Origin: Zobellia uliginosa
GTDB lineage: Bacteria; Bacteroidota; Bacteroidia; Flavobacteriales; Flavobacteriaceae
Direction: 5' to 3'
DNA length: 64,000 bases
Assembly: GCF_018860745.1 (NCBI RefSeq)
Contig: NZ_JAHKPY010000014.1
Coordinates: 62,001 to 126,000, forward strand
This document shows positions 49,969 to 59,356 of the stretch, one piece after another; within the stretch, counting starts at the first letter, position 1, and the number at the start of each line of letters is the position of its first letter. The position numbers and the translations under genes are program-made. The notes below the pieces were generated by a model, which was given only the letters and a program-made list of their open reading frames with translations, searched no databases and was not told the DNA's origin.

Positions 49969-50615
49969 TGGATAGAAGAAAAGCACTCAAGAATATGGGT
50001 ATAGCATTGGGTTATACCGTTGCCACCCCAACTTTGCTAAGTATTGTTCAAAGTTGTAAAAACGAAACCGTACTTGAATGGACTCCTGAATTCTTTACAA
50101 AAGACCAAGGAGCGGTATTGACCAAATTAGTTGACATCATTCTTCCAAAAACGGATACGCCTTCTGCTTCAGAAACTCAGGTTAATATTTTCATTGACCG
50201 TTTCGCGGATCAGGTTATGGAAAAGGAGCAACAAGATTTCCTTAAAATGTCTATGGATAGGTTTATCGAAAAAGCATTGAAAGATACCGGCAAAGAAAAA
50301 GCCGCAGACCTAACTTCTGAAGAACTAGAACCTGTTCTTGCCGCTGCCTTAAAGGTGACTAAAGAAGACGAAGTAAAGAATAATTTGGCGATCAAACAAT
50401 ACAATGAGGCTATTGCCGAAGGTAAAGAGGCTTTGCTAGATGATGGCATTTCTAGATTTGCTTTTGCCAATAACCTTAGAGGTATGACTATTTGGGGGTA
50501 TAAAACTTCTGAATATGTTGGCGAAAAGGTTTTAGCCTATTTACCAATTCCTGGTGAGTATATTGCTTGTGCAGACACAGAGGAGCTGACTGGCGGAAAA
50601 GCTTGGTCACTCTAA
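49968..50615 (+). CDS. Gluconate 2-dehydrogenase subunit 3-like protein (Tat signal)
   Basis: The 215-residue protein starts MDRRKALKNMG, a twin-arginine signal, with a hydrophobic region to about residue 27. The gluconate_2-dh3 domain (about 35-200) shows FTKDQGAVLTKLVDIILP, PSASETQVNIFIDRF and NNLRGMTIWGYKTSE near the end. Small subunits of this family escort GMC oxidoreductases to the periplasm through Tat. It is translationally coupled to the preceding GMC gene. A cytochrome c subunit, the usual electron acceptor, is not in the window. Confidence 0.88.
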   Translation: MDRRKALKNMGIALGYTVATPTLLSIVQSCKNETVLEWTPEFFTKDQGAVLTKLVDIILPKTDTPSASETQVNIFIDRFADQVMEKEQQDFLKMSMDRFIEKALKDTGKEKAADLTSEELEPVLAAALKVTKEDEVKNNLAIKQYNEAIAEGKEALLDDGISRFAFANNLRGMTIWGYKTSEYVGEKVLAYLPIPGEYIACADTEELTGGKAWSL

Positions 50616-50635
50616 CATAAGAATTGTGCCTATAA

Positions 50636-50678
50636 AAGAAGAGCCGTTGGTAAATTAGAATTTACTTACGGCTCTTTT
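50636..50678 (+). terminator. Intrinsic terminator after subunit 3
   Basis: GAGCCGT and ACGGCTC pair, and an inner TAAATT/AATTTA pair extends the stem beyond an internal loop. Six T residues follow. It separates the GMC operon from the next TIM-barrel gene. Confidence 0.75.
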
Positions 50679-50714
50679 TTGTTTTACAAATACAAACCCA
50701 AACCTATATACAAA

Positions 50715-51632
50715 ATGAAAAGAAGAAATTTTATTCAAAAATCTGCATTAACAGGTGGAGCCCTGTCTTTAGGTGGTAATTTTGCGTACTCCAACTTAAG
50801 CTCCAATCCACTTAAACCGCATCAATTCAATCTAAAATATGCGCCCCATTTGGGCATGTTCAAAGAATTAGCAGGTGATGACCCTATTGATCAGATCAAC
50901 TTTATGGCAGACCAAGGTTTTACTGCATTTGAAGATAATGGCATGATGAAGCGCGATGTTACCCTGCAGACCAAAATGGGAGAAACACTTGCTAAAAGAG
51001 GCATGACCATGGGTGTTTTTGTGGTTGATAAAGGAGGAAACATGAAAAACACCCTTGCAGCTGGCAAACAAGAGTATATTGATATTTTCTTAAATGGATG
51101 CAAACGAGCCGTTGAAACTGCCAAACGTGTTAATGCCAAATGGATGACCGTCGTACCCGGGGGTTTTGAAAGAAAACTTCCTATTGGGGTTCAAGACGGA
51201 AATGTTATTGAAGCACTAAAACGAGGTGCCGAAATATTAGAACCTCACGGACTGACCATGGTTTTAGAACCTCTTTCTGACTCACCAGACTTGTACCTAC
51301 AAAATTCGGATCAGACCTATATGATTTGTAAAGGTGTTGATAGTCCTGCCTGTAAAATCCTATTCGACATTTATCATATGCAGAAAACCGAGGGTCATCT
51401 TATCCACAATATGGACCTTACCTGGGACGAAATAGCCTACATACAAATTGGAGATAATCCTGGTAGAAAAGAGCCTACCACCGGTGAAATCAATTATAAA
51501 AATGTATTTAAATGGATTCATGAAAAGGGATTTAAAGGTGTATTGGGAATGGAACATGGTAATTCCAAAGATGGAAAGGCAGGTGAACAAGCAGTTATAG
51601 ATGCCTATATACAAGAAGATTCATTTCTATAA
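50715..51632 (+). CDS. Tat-exported TIM-barrel (hydroxypyruvate isomerase-like) protein
   Basis: I choose ATG 50715 (305 residues), since MKRRNFIQKSALTGG is a twin-arginine signal; the longer frame adds 12 unlikely residues. The barrel shows MADQGFTAFEDNGM, KRGMTMGVFVVD, MTVVPGGF, TMVLEPLSDSPDLYL, KILFDIYHMQ, YIQIGDNPGR and GVLGMEHGNS. These are the conserved Glu, Asp, His positions of hydroxypyruvate isomerase and related sugar isomerases. The Tat signal places it in the periplasm with the GMC complex. Substrate is unknown, though a keto-sugar is plausible. Confidence 0.84.
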   Translation: MKRRNFIQKSALTGGALSLGGNFAYSNLSSNPLKPHQFNLKYAPHLGMFKELAGDDPIDQINFMADQGFTAFEDNGMMKRDVTLQTKMGETLAKRGMTMGVFVVDKGGNMKNTLAAGKQEYIDIFLNGCKRAVETAKRVNAKWMTVVPGGFERKLPIGVQDGNVIEALKRGAEILEPHGLTMVLEPLSDSPDLYLQNSDQTYMICKGVDSPACKILFDIYHMQKTEGHLIHNMDLTWDEIAYIQIGDNPGRKEPTTGEINYKNVFKWIHEKGFKGVLGMEHGNSKDGKAGEQAVIDAYIQEDSFL

Positions 51633-51648
51633 TTACCTACTTACACAT

Positions 51649-51690
51649 AAAACCAGCCCCGATTTTAGAATAAAATAGGAGCTGGTTTTT
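51649..51690 (+). terminator. Intrinsic terminator after the TIM-barrel gene
   Basis: AAAACCAGC pairs with GCTGGTTTT, and an inner ATTTTA/TAAAAT pair lengthens the stem. A T run follows. Confidence 0.75.
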
Positions 51691-52019
51691 ATATCAAATG
51701 CGCCATTTAGCTTAAAGAAGATGTATTTCATCGTAATTATCATATGGCTTCTGCATTTTAACGAGTATATTGACACTTTTCGATGTTCTACATACTAAGG
51801 AAGTAACATAGCATACAAAAGCTCCGTTGTTATGATATGACTCCATATATATACCTACTTATAACTTACACGGCGCTTATGTTAATTTCCAAATTAGCAT
51901 TTAGCTTTTTTAGAAGAAAAGAAGTAAAAGGCCAATTAGAATAATCCCACTTCATTATTCCCTAGGTAATTAATCCAGTACCTATTTTATAATGGTGAGC
52001 TAAAGGCATATTTTCAAAA

Positions 52020-52033
52020 AAGTTTGGAAACTT
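52020..52033. repeat. 14-base inverted repeat resembling the TetR operator half-site
   Basis: AAGTTTGGAAACTT contains TTTGGAAACTT, identical to the left arm sequence of the repeat in front of the TetR efflux operon at 8826-8836. Here the two half-sites are fused with a 2-base spacer. No known gene begins just downstream. The match could be chance, but it is the only other copy noticed. Confidence 0.35.
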
Positions 52034-52152
52034 CTCTTATTCAGCTCCGTTTTTCCTAAAATTCTCTGAAATTTTATCATTTTCAGTGTTTTGTTGTAAT
52101 CTTTATACCCTTTTTACTACGTATATAGTATACAATCTATCATAGGGGCACA

Positions 52153-52236
52153 ATGGACAAATATATCATCATACTCATCGTATATATTGCTGCATATATA
52201 TTTTCAGCAGTAGCAAGGCCATATTTGGAGAAATAA
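52153..52236 (+). CDS. Possible 27-residue single-helix membrane peptide
   Basis: An ATG-TAA frame encodes MDKYIIILIVYIAAYIFSAV followed by ARPYLEK, one hydrophobic helix with charged ends. Lysine and glutamate at the ends fit a genuine small membrane protein. No promoter or homologue is evident and short hydrophobic frames arise easily in AT-rich DNA, so support is weak. It lies 120 bases beyond the TetR-like half-site. Confidence 0.25.
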   Translation: MDKYIIILIVYIAAYIFSAVARPYLEK

Positions 52237-52394
52237 TCTATTCTTCGATTTATAAAATTTTCTTCTAGGTAATGGTTACCTGTACCTCATTGTCTCTAAA
52301 TTTTTCACTTCTATTTCTTATTCCCTAATTATGCTCAGTACAAAAGCATTTTAGACTATACTTTCTATTTACATTTATTAAATTGAAGACATAA

Positions 52395-52424
52395 AAAAAC
52401 CCCAACTAAAAAGTCAGGGTTTTT
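52395..52424 (-). terminator. Intrinsic terminator after nrdA
   Basis: AAAAACCC (52395-52402) pairs with GGGTTTTT (52417-52424), with an inner ACT/AGT pair. On the minus strand it follows the nrdA stop and runs into T residues. Confidence 0.8.
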
Positions 52425-52446
52425 AAGTCTATTAAAATACTAGGGA

Positions 52447-54924
52447 TTAAGAACCGCACATCAAACAATCATCATCTGCTTGACCTTCTTTGGCACGGGC
52501 AATCATTTCTTTCATTTCTTGTGGCGTCATAGGCTGAATATCAGATTCTGCTTGTGGCGTAGTATTCACCTCCATTGCCACGGCGGCTTCCACAGGTGGT
52601 GTCGTTGCCGCTGCTTCAGCTTCTGCAGCTACACTAACTGGTGCTGCATTCTTTTTACTGTTATCCAATGTAAACTTAATAGCATCTACCGCTGCTTTGG
52701 TTCGCAAGTAATACATACCCGTTTTTAAGCCACTCTTCCATGCATAAAAATGCATTGACGTTAATTTAGAATAGTTTGCGTTTTCCATGAACAAGTTTAA
52801 AGACTGGCTCTGATCAATGAAATACCCTCTTTGGCGACTCATATCAATAATATCTTTCATACTAAGCTCCCAAACGGTTTTGTAGAGATCGCGAATGTCC
52901 TGCGGGATAGTTTCTATATGTTGTATAGATCCATTAGCGCGCATTAATTCCTGCTTCATATTTTCATTCCATAAACCTAAACCTACCAAATCTTCCAAAA
53001 GGTGTTTGTTTACAACAATAAACTCACCAGATAATACTCTTCTTGTATAAATATTAGAAGTATATGGTTCAAAACACTCGTTGTTCCCCAAAATCTGTGA
53101 GGTAGAAGCCGTTGGCATTGGGGCTACCAACAATGAGTTACGAACCCCGTTTTTCTTCACTTGCTTACGAAGCTTTGCCCAATCCCATCTTCCTGATAAA
53201 TCTTCATCCTTAATACCCCAAAGATTGTATTGGAAATCTCCTTCAGATATAGGAGAACCTTCAAAAGTAGAATACGCACCCTCTTCTTTGGCCATTTCCA
53301 TAGATGCGGTTACAGCGGCAAAATAAAGTGTTTCAAAAATCTCTTGGTTCAACTTTTTAGCTTCTTCGCTGGTAAAAGGCAAACGCAACATAATAAAAGC
53401 ATCTGCAAGACCTTGAACACCTAGGCCAATTGGTCTGTGACGCATATTAGAATTCTCCGCCTCCTTAACCGGGTAATAATTTCTATCAATTACGCGGTTT
53501 AAGTTCCGCGTCACTCTTTTAGTTACCCTGAACAATTCTTTATGGTCAAAGCTTCCGTTCTTAATGAACATTGGCAACGCAATAGATGCCAAATTACATA
53601 CTGCAACCTCATCAGGAGAGGTATACTCCATAATTTCGGTACATAAATTAGAAGAACGAATGGTACCTAAATTTTTCTGGTTGCTTTTACGGTTAGCGGC
53701 ATCTTTGTACAACATATATGGTGTACCCGTCTCAATTTGAGATTCTAGTATTTTCTCCCAAAGTTCACGTGCCTTTACTGTTTTTCTTCCTTTTCCTTCG
53801 GATTCATATTTAGTATACAATGCTTCAAATTCCTCACTATGATGTGTGAACAAACCCGGACACTCGTTAGGACACATTAATGTCCACTCCTCATTGGCCT
53901 CTACTCTTCGCATGAACAAATCAGAAATCCACATGGCATAGAAAAGGTCACGTGCACGCATTTCTTCTTTTCCATGATTCTTTTTCAAATCTAAGAATGC
54001 ATAGATGTCTGCGTGCCATGGCTCCATATAAATAGCGAAGCTACCTTTACGTTTTCCACCACCTTGATCTACATACCGTGCGGTGTCGTTAAACACTTGA
54101 AGCATAGGGACTATACCATTAGAAGTTCCGTTTGTTCCTGCAATATAGGAGCCTGTTGCACGAATATTATGGATGGACAAACCTATACCTCCCGCAGATT
54201 GTGAAATTTTGGCTGTTTGCTTTAAGGTATCATAAATACCATCTATACTATCATCTTTCATTGCTAAAAGAAAGCAGGAAGACATTTGTGGTTTTGGTGT
54301 ACCCGAATTAAAAAGGGTAGGAGTGGCATGCGTAAAATATTTTTTTGACATGAGCTCATACGTCTCAATCGCAGAATCAATATCATTTAGGTGTATTCCC
54401 ACAGATACACGCATAAGCATGTGCTGTGGACGCTCCGCTATCTTGCCGTTCAGTTTTAATAGGTATGAACGCTCCAATGTTTTAAAACCAAAATAGTCGT
54501 AACCAAAATCCCTGTTGTAAATAATGGTAGAATCCAATCTCTCTGAGTTCTCAGAAATAACCTTATATACTTCGTCAGAAACCAAAGGAGCTGCTTTATT
54601 TGTACGTGGGTTCACATACTCATAAAGATCAGTCATTGTTTCAGAGAAAGATTTTTTGGTATTCTTATGTAAATTAGAAACAGATATACGAGCGGCCAAT
54701 TTTGCATAGTCCGGGTGCGTAGTAGTCATGGTAGCTGCAATTTCAGCTGCCAAATTATCTAGTTCCGATGTGGTAACACCGTCATACAAGCCTTCTATAA
54801 CACGCATAGCAACCTTTAAGGGGTCTACTAAACCGTTTAGGCCATAACACAATTTCCTTACTCTGGCCGTAATCTTGTCAAACATGACCACTTCTTTCCT
54901 GCCGTCTCTTTTAACTACAAACAT
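52447..54924 (-). CDS. nrdA: Class I ribonucleoside-diphosphate reductase, alpha subunit
   Basis: The 825-residue enzyme makes deoxyribonucleotides from NDPs. An ATP-cone is at residues 1-90 ([20 protein letters not shown]). Active-site Cys217 (SSCFLLAM), Cys428 and Glu430 (NLCTEIM) and Cys443 (VCNLASI) are all present, and the radical-transfer tyrosines lie toward the C terminus. The C-terminal tail is long and rich in Ala, Thr and Pro (about 745-800) before the redox pair Cys820 and Cys823 (CLMCGS). nrdB lies upstream on the same strand with a hairpin between them. Confidence 0.96.
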   Translation of the reverse strand: MFVVKRDGRKEVVMFDKITARVRKLCYGLNGLVDPLKVAMRVIEGLYDGVTTSELDNLAAEIAATMTTTHPDYAKLAARISVSNLHKNTKKSFSETMTDLYEYVNPRTNKAAPLVSDEVYKVISENSERLDSTIIYNRDFGYDYFGFKTLERSYLLKLNGKIAERPQHMLMRVSVGIHLNDIDSAIETYELMSKKYFTHATPTLFNSGTPKPQMSSCFLLAMKDDSIDGIYDTLKQTAKISQSAGGIGLSIHNIRATGSYIAGTNGTSNGIVPMLQVFNDTARYVDQGGGKRKGSFAIYMEPWHADIYAFLDLKKNHGKEEMRARDLFYAMWISDLFMRRVEANEEWTLMCPNECPGLFTHHSEEFEALYTKYESEGKGRKTVKARELWEKILESQIETGTPYMLYKDAANRKSNQKNLGTIRSSNLCTEIMEYTSPDEVAVCNLASIALPMFIKNGSFDHKELFRVTKRVTRNLNRVIDRNYYPVKEAENSNMRHRPIGLGVQGLADAFIMLRLPFTSEEAKKLNQEIFETLYFAAVTASMEMAKEEGAYSTFEGSPISEGDFQYNLWGIKDEDLSGRWDWAKLRKQVKKNGVRNSLLVAPMPTASTSQILGNNECFEPYTSNIYTRRVLSGEFIVVNKHLLEDLVGLGLWNENMKQELMRANGSIQHIETIPQDIRDLYKTVWELSMKDIIDMSRQRGYFIDQSQSLNLFMENANYSKLTSMHFYAWKSGLKTGMYYLRTKAAVDAIKFTLDNSKKNAAPVSVAAEAEAAATTPPVEAAVAMEVNTTPQAESDIQPMTPQEMKEMIARAKEGQADDDCLMCGS

Positions 54925-54970
54925 GTGAATACTTTTTTAGTGGGGGTTATACGTTGGGTTTGTTTACGAT

Positions 54971-54995
54971 AAATTGTTAAAAAATTTAACAATTT
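54971..54995. promoter_or_regulatory. Perfect 11-base inverted repeat upstream of nrdA
   Basis: AAATTGTTAAA (54971-54981) and TTTAACAATTT (54985-54995) flank three bases, 46 bases upstream of the nrdA start. It does not look like the tandem NrdR box consensus I know. It may be an operator for nrdA alone, or fold with the neighbouring hairpin. Confidence 0.4.
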
Positions 54996-55011
54996 TAAAA
55001 TTGGGAACAAA

Positions 55012-55034
55012 AACCCTTCCAAATTGAAAGGGTT
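55012..55034 (-). terminator. Weak intrinsic terminator between nrdB and nrdA
   Basis: AACCCTT (55012-55018) pairs with AAGGGTT (55028-55034). On the minus strand it lies just after the nrdB stop and leads into five T residues. The 7-base stem makes it a weak or attenuating signal. Confidence 0.5.
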
Positions 55035-55050
55035 CTCTATTATATCTTAA

Positions 55051-56037
55051 TTAAAAATCTGCGTCAAAGCTAATTTTCTGGGCATCCTCATCATTTTCCT
55101 TATTTAGAACACCTGCTTTTTGATATTCGGAAACGCGTTTTTCAAAGAAATTGGTTTTTCCTTGAAGGGAAATCATATCCATAAAATCAAACGGATTGGT
55201 GGTGTTATAAACTTTATCGCACTCCAGCTCAACAAGAAGTCTATCCGTTACAAATTCTAGGTACTGCGTCATTAATTTGGAATTCATTCCTATTAAACTT
55301 GCAGGAAGAGACTCTGTTATAAACTCTCTTTCTATATCCAAGGCATCAGTCAAAATTTGAGTGATACGCTCTTTTGGCACTTTATTGATCAGGTGTTTAT
55401 TATGAAGGTGTACTGCATAATCACAGTGCATGCCTTCATCTCTTGAAATCAGCTCATTTGAAAAAGTAAGACCTGGCATCAAACCTCTTTTTTTCAACCA
55501 AAAAATAGAACAGAACGCACCAGAAAAGAAAATACCTTCAACCGCTGCAAAAGCGATTAATCTTTCTGCAAAACTTGGAGATTCTATCCAGCTTAAAGCC
55601 CAATCCGCTTTTTTCTTAATAGCAGGAAAATTTTCTATTGCTTTAAAAAGAAGATTTTTCTCTTTTTCATCTTTTACGTAGGTATCGATTAAAAGAGAAT
55701 AGGTTTCAGAGTGAATATTCTCCATCATAATCTGAAATCCGTAGAAGAACTTGGCCTCTGCATATTGCACCTCACTCACAAAGTTTTCTGCCAGGTTTTC
55801 GTTAACGATACCATCAGAAGCCGCAAAAAATGCTAATATATGCTTAACGAAATAGCGTTCGTCATCACTTAATTTATTATTCCAGTCATTTAAATCCTCA
55901 CTAAGGTCAATTTCCTCGGCCGTCCAAAAACAAGCTTCACATTTTTTGTACCATTCCCATAAATCATGATGTTTAATAGGAAAAATTACAAAGCGGTCAT
56001 TGTTTTCTTCCAAGATTGGCTCTAAAGCTGTGGACAT
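55051..56037 (-). CDS. nrdB: Class I ribonucleoside-diphosphate reductase, beta subunit
   Basis: I choose ATG 56037 (328 residues), since the frame's upstream 30 residues look untranslated. The ferritin-like R2 fold holds the di-iron centre and tyrosyl radical: Tyr99 in [17 protein letters not shown], with metal ligands in [17 protein letters not shown] and [13 protein letters not shown]. The sequence around Tyr99 resembles eukaryotic R2. It assembles with NrdA. It precedes nrdA with a 126-base gap that holds a weak terminator and an inverted repeat, so subunits may be partly separately controlled. Confidence 0.95.
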   Translation of the reverse strand: MSTALEPILEENNDRFVIFPIKHHDLWEWYKKCEACFWTAEEIDLSEDLNDWNNKLSDDERYFVKHILAFFAASDGIVNENLAENFVSEVQYAEAKFFYGFQIMMENIHSETYSLLIDTYVKDEKEKNLLFKAIENFPAIKKKADWALSWIESPSFAERLIAFAAVEGIFFSGAFCSIFWLKKRGLMPGLTFSNELISRDEGMHCDYAVHLHNKHLINKVPKERITQILTDALDIEREFITESLPASLIGMNSKLMTQYLEFVTDRLLVELECDKVYNTTNPFDFMDMISLQGKTNFFEKRVSEYQKAGVLNKENDEDAQKISFDADF

Positions 56038-56250
56038 AGTAAAAGATTTGAATGTTGAGAAGAAAATTCTTCCATTGCGACGGAAACAAAGGTCGCAAAA
56101 AAGCATTAGAACTCGAGTACTGTTCAATCATTTAGAGTACAAAGTTTTTAACAGGAATTGTTGAAATGTGCCCTCGCATTGTATATTCACTGAGGTTAAC
56201 AAGCATGGGCAATTATCCAAAGTTTTATAGGATTGTTGAACACAAAAAAT

Positions 56251-56288
56251 TAAACCAAAAAGTATGTTTTAATATACTTTTTGGTTTA
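56251..56288 (-). terminator. Intrinsic terminator after the tail-fibre-domain gene
   Basis: TAAACCAAAAAGTAT (56251-56265) and its complement (56274-56288) are perfect 15-base arms around an 8-base loop. On the minus strand, downstream of the S74-type gene, a T-rich tract follows. Confidence 0.7.
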
Positions 56289-56313
56289 AAAATTGAAATA
56301 TCAACTAAGCGGA

Positions 56314-58809
56314 CTATTTTGCAATTATAGCTTCTAACCTCTGTAACCTTTCTTCTAGTTTTGATATCATTCTTGATTGCTCTGAAATAATTTCTTGTTG
56401 CTTTTGTATAGCTCTTATAGCCACTACACTAAAACCCGAATAATTAACTCCTAGTATATCATTATCCCCGCTCTCACTAACCAGTTCAGGAAATAATGGT
56501 TGCACCTCCTGAGCTACAAAGCCAATTGCTCTTGTCCGTGATTTATCTGCTTTAAAAATATAACTAGATGGCTTAAGCAAGGATACCCGCTCTAAAACAT
56601 CTGGAAGTTCTCTTATCTCAGACTTTAAGCGTCTATCTGAAGCAGAAGTATACGCTCCGGTATTGGCGCTAATAAAGCCTCGTAATTCTCCTCCATAGTG
56701 AAACCTTAGGCCAAAACCATGGGTAATATGCCAATCTTTATTAGCTGTACCATCCCTAAAACTAAGACCGGTACCTACCTCTTGACCAGCCTGGTTTATT
56801 GTTAAACGAGCAGAAGGATTACTGGTATTGATACCTACCTGTCCATTTCCTGTAATTGTCATCTGATCACCACCACCACTAGCATTTCGAAAATAAAAAT
56901 TAAGTTTAGCACTGGCCGCCGTTGATGACGGAAAACCTGCTACGTGCCAAAAGGCACCTGAGGCCGCATCATTAGTTAATTCTAGTCGGGCAAAATCATT
57001 GCCCTCTTCTTCTAGTTTAAGTAAGGGTTTGGTTAACGATGAATTATTTGAAATATGTAATGCCCCTTCTGGGTTTGTATTTCCGATGCCGACATGTCCG
57101 TTCGGAAGAACCGTTAATTTTGGTGTCGCTTCAGTTGTCAGATGTACCTTACCCGTTGGATTGGAATCCGTTGTCCCAAAATCAACATCATTATCGCCTG
57201 ACCAAACACCCGAATATCCAATACTACCAGAGGAAGTTGCATATTGCATATAACTATTTGTACTAGTCGATTCCATTAAGAATGGCCTTCCGTTTGCGGT
57301 CTTTATTTCTAATGGAGCTGATGGGGAATTCGTGCCGATGCCCACATTTCCATCATTTGTAATAATCAATCGACCAGTTCCATTCGTACCCAATCGAAGT
57401 GGCCCATTTTCTTGATTCGTAATTGTTGCCATAAACCCTAAGCCTAGATCATTTATCAAGCCAACATACATACCGTCATTTGAGCCATCTCCAGAATCTA
57501 CTGTTGTATAAATAGAATTACTCTGATAACTATCGGTATGAATTTGATGTATTGCATTAGGATCTGCCAGACCAATACCCACATTTCCGCTATCAAAATA
57601 AATATCATCTCCATTTGTGGTCCAAAGAGAGCTTCCTCCACTTCCAACTTCATCGGTACCGGCAACCCATTTATTTGTTGCTCCGTCCCATTTGGCTACT
57701 TGACCATCTGCCGCACCCTCGAGTCCGCTTATATTCGTGCCATCACCTAAAAGCAATCCGCTTTCGCCTGTAACATCAACATAATCATTTAAATCTACTG
57801 AGCCTGTGCCATCTTCAATACTCAGTACATCACCAGTCATAATCAGACCTTGATCATCCGTATCTACTAACCCACCAGAAGCTAATTCTTCGATAGCAGC
57901 CTGAGTGTCTCCTGCGGCAAGACCTGTACCCGTATTATCAAAAGGGACTTCGGAAGCATTCTGGTCATCCGTTCCTCCCGGTGGAATTATTGCCGATAAA
58001 TCTATGGTAGATCCATCTGTAATACTCAAATCTGTTCCCAAAAGACTTATATCTTGTAATTCATTCGTTGGGTCGGCGTCCGCATCGCTTCCACCACCAC
58101 TTGTACTAACAAACTCATCCAAAGCATCTTGAACATTATCGGCTGTAAGTCCGGAATCTGTATTGTCATAAGGTACTTCCGATGCAATTTGAGCATCTCC
58201 GCCACCACTGAACAAACGGTTGTCTACATACGTTTTCACCGCTCTTTGAGTGGGTAAAATTCCGTTGCTATTTTCTACCAAGCCACCGTCATCGGATATT
58301 TCATTAACTTGGTTACCAGAGTTAAGATTGAACCCACCTAAAATTCTCAAATCGCTTTTTATTTTTACCTCACCTGTATTTTTATTTTCGATATCTACTC
58401 CGTTCGATTTCCACATGCTATCTCCGGAAGCCATGGCGTAAGGTACCGCCATAAGCTCTGTAGTGCCCACCTCGGTTCCGTTGAAAGAAACCGCTACAAA
58501 AGCTGCTTCTCCCCATGGCAAATTGGCATAACTACCGCCGCCACTATTACCACTACCTATTTGCAGATTAAAAACACCGTTTGCATCCGTAGTAATCGAG
58601 TGCGTTTCTTGATACTGCGCAGCAGCATCCACACTACCAAATTTTAGCGTTATACCAATTTCTATGATCTCTTGCTCCATTAATTCGTTATCGGAATTAC
58701 GGGCTACACCTTGATAATTTATATAATTCTTTTGTTGCGCTCTAACTTGCAATGTTCCACAAAACATAATCGTTAGTAACATTACTATTGAAATGTAATT
58801 TTTTTTCAT
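56314..58809 (-). CDS. Secreted tail-fibre/peptidase S74 chaperone-domain protein
   Basis: The 831-residue protein has a signal peptide (cut near QVRAQ) followed by a beta-sandwich N domain (about 30-130). Two imperfect repeats follow, EVPYDNTDSGLTADNVQDAL and EVPFDNTGTGLAAGDTQAAI. Repeated NGHVGIGNTNP/NVGIGTNSPSAPLEIK-type beta-helix units occupy about 390-690. The C-terminal S74 (endosialidase chaperone) domain holds SDRRLKSEIREL and RAIGFVAQEVQPLFPEL, then a coiled coil to the end. S74 domains self-cleave and trimerise. The start lies 5 bases after the stop of the sorting-domain gene, so they are co-transcribed. No phage genes are near. Confidence 0.85.
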   Translation of the reverse strand: MKKNYISIVMLLTIMFCGTLQVRAQQKNYINYQGVARNSDNELMEQEIIEIGITLKFGSVDAAAQYQETHSITTDANGVFNLQIGSGNSGGGSYANLPWGEAAFVAVSFNGTEVGTTELMAVPYAMASGDSMWKSNGVDIENKNTGEVKIKSDLRILGGFNLNSGNQVNEISDDGGLVENSNGILPTQRAVKTYVDNRLFSGGGDAQIASEVPYDNTDSGLTADNVQDALDEFVSTSGGGSDADADPTNELQDISLLGTDLSITDGSTIDLSAIIPPGGTDDQNASEVPFDNTGTGLAAGDTQAAIEELASGGLVDTDDQGLIMTGDVLSIEDGTGSVDLNDYVDVTGESGLLLGDGTNISGLEGAADGQVAKWDGATNKWVAGTDEVGSGGSSLWTTNGDDIYFDSGNVGIGLADPNAIHQIHTDSYQSNSIYTTVDSGDGSNDGMYVGLINDLGLGFMATITNQENGPLRLGTNGTGRLIITNDGNVGIGTNSPSAPLEIKTANGRPFLMESTSTNSYMQYATSSGSIGYSGVWSGDNDVDFGTTDSNPTGKVHLTTEATPKLTVLPNGHVGIGNTNPEGALHISNNSSLTKPLLKLEEEGNDFARLELTNDAASGAFWHVAGFPSSTAASAKLNFYFRNASGGGDQMTITGNGQVGINTSNPSARLTINQAGQEVGTGLSFRDGTANKDWHITHGFGLRFHYGGELRGFISANTGAYTSASDRRLKSEIRELPDVLERVSLLKPSSYIFKADKSRTRAIGFVAQEVQPLFPELVSESGDNDILGVNYSGFSVVAIRAIQKQQEIISEQSRMISKLEERLQRLEAIIAK

Positions 58810-58813
58810 GGTT

Positions 58814-59296
58814 CTATTCTTTGATCAGTTTAAATTCCTTGGTTTCCGAGTTGTTTTCTAAATAAAGCTTTAACACGTAAACCCCTTTAGCCATATAGGC
58901 CATATCTATATTATATTCCAATTTGGCTTCGTCTACTCTTTGGCTAAGCACCCGCTGCCCATTCATAGCAAATAACTCTATACCCAAAACCTTGTTTTGA
59001 TCGGTAAATACGGTTACTTCTTCTACAACAGGATTTGGATATACCAAAATATTGGAAGGTTCTTCTTCTAGACTTAATGGAATGACAAGGATGCCCTTAC
59101 CCGCCCAAAAACCTTGGTCTACAGAATTATCATTGACTACCAGCCCAACTATAGGTTCTCCAACGGTAAAGCTTACCGTTAGATCCGTACCGGTCATTGT
59201 CCCGCCTACATTACTTATAACACTGCGTTCTAAAGACTGGGCAGATGAGAATGTGCTGTTTATTATCAGATAAAAGAAGAGTAGTTTTTTATTCAT
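58814..59296 (-). CDS. T9SS type A sorting-domain protein
   Basis: The 160-residue protein has a signal peptide (cut near FSSAQ) and a C-terminal type IX secretion sorting domain (about 80-160). Its blocks are ILVYPNPVVEEVTVF, IELFAMNGQRVLSQ and MAKGVYVLKLYLENNSETKEFKLIKE. Such domains are cleaved during passage through the Por/Spr machinery. Only about 55 residues lie between signal and sorting domain, so the cargo is minimal. It precedes the S74 protein in the same transcript; perhaps they act together on the surface. Confidence 0.85.
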   Translation of the reverse strand: MNKKLLFFYLIINSTFSSAQSLERSVISNVGGTMTGTDLTVSFTVGEPIVGLVVNDNSVDQGFWAGKGILVIPLSLEEEPSNILVYPNPVVEEVTVFTDQNKVLGIELFAMNGQRVLSQRVDEAKLEYNIDMAYMAKGVYVLKLYLENNSETKEFKLIKE

Positions 59297-59356
59297 TTTC
59301 TTTCATTTTAATATTCATGTTTTTCTGAGCCTGAGGTTAACTCCGGTGCAGAATAA

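Larger units (their letters stand above)
51633..52446. other. Gene-poor spacer of about 0.8 kb
   Basis: This stretch lies between the TIM-barrel gene and nrdA. It is AT-rich and holds two terminators at its ends, a 14-base palindrome (52020-52033), an AGGTAA/TTACCT inverted repeat (52267-52281) and two very short hydrophobic open frames: 51721-51798 (25 codons) and 52153-52236. None has a recognisable promoter. I see no tRNA, transposase or remnant of a known gene. Confidence 0.5.

Noticed and set aside
56314-58809. Prophage remnant based on the tail-fibre domain
   Set aside because: No capsid, integrase, terminase or lysis gene is near, and the protein has a secretion signal and T9SS neighbour.
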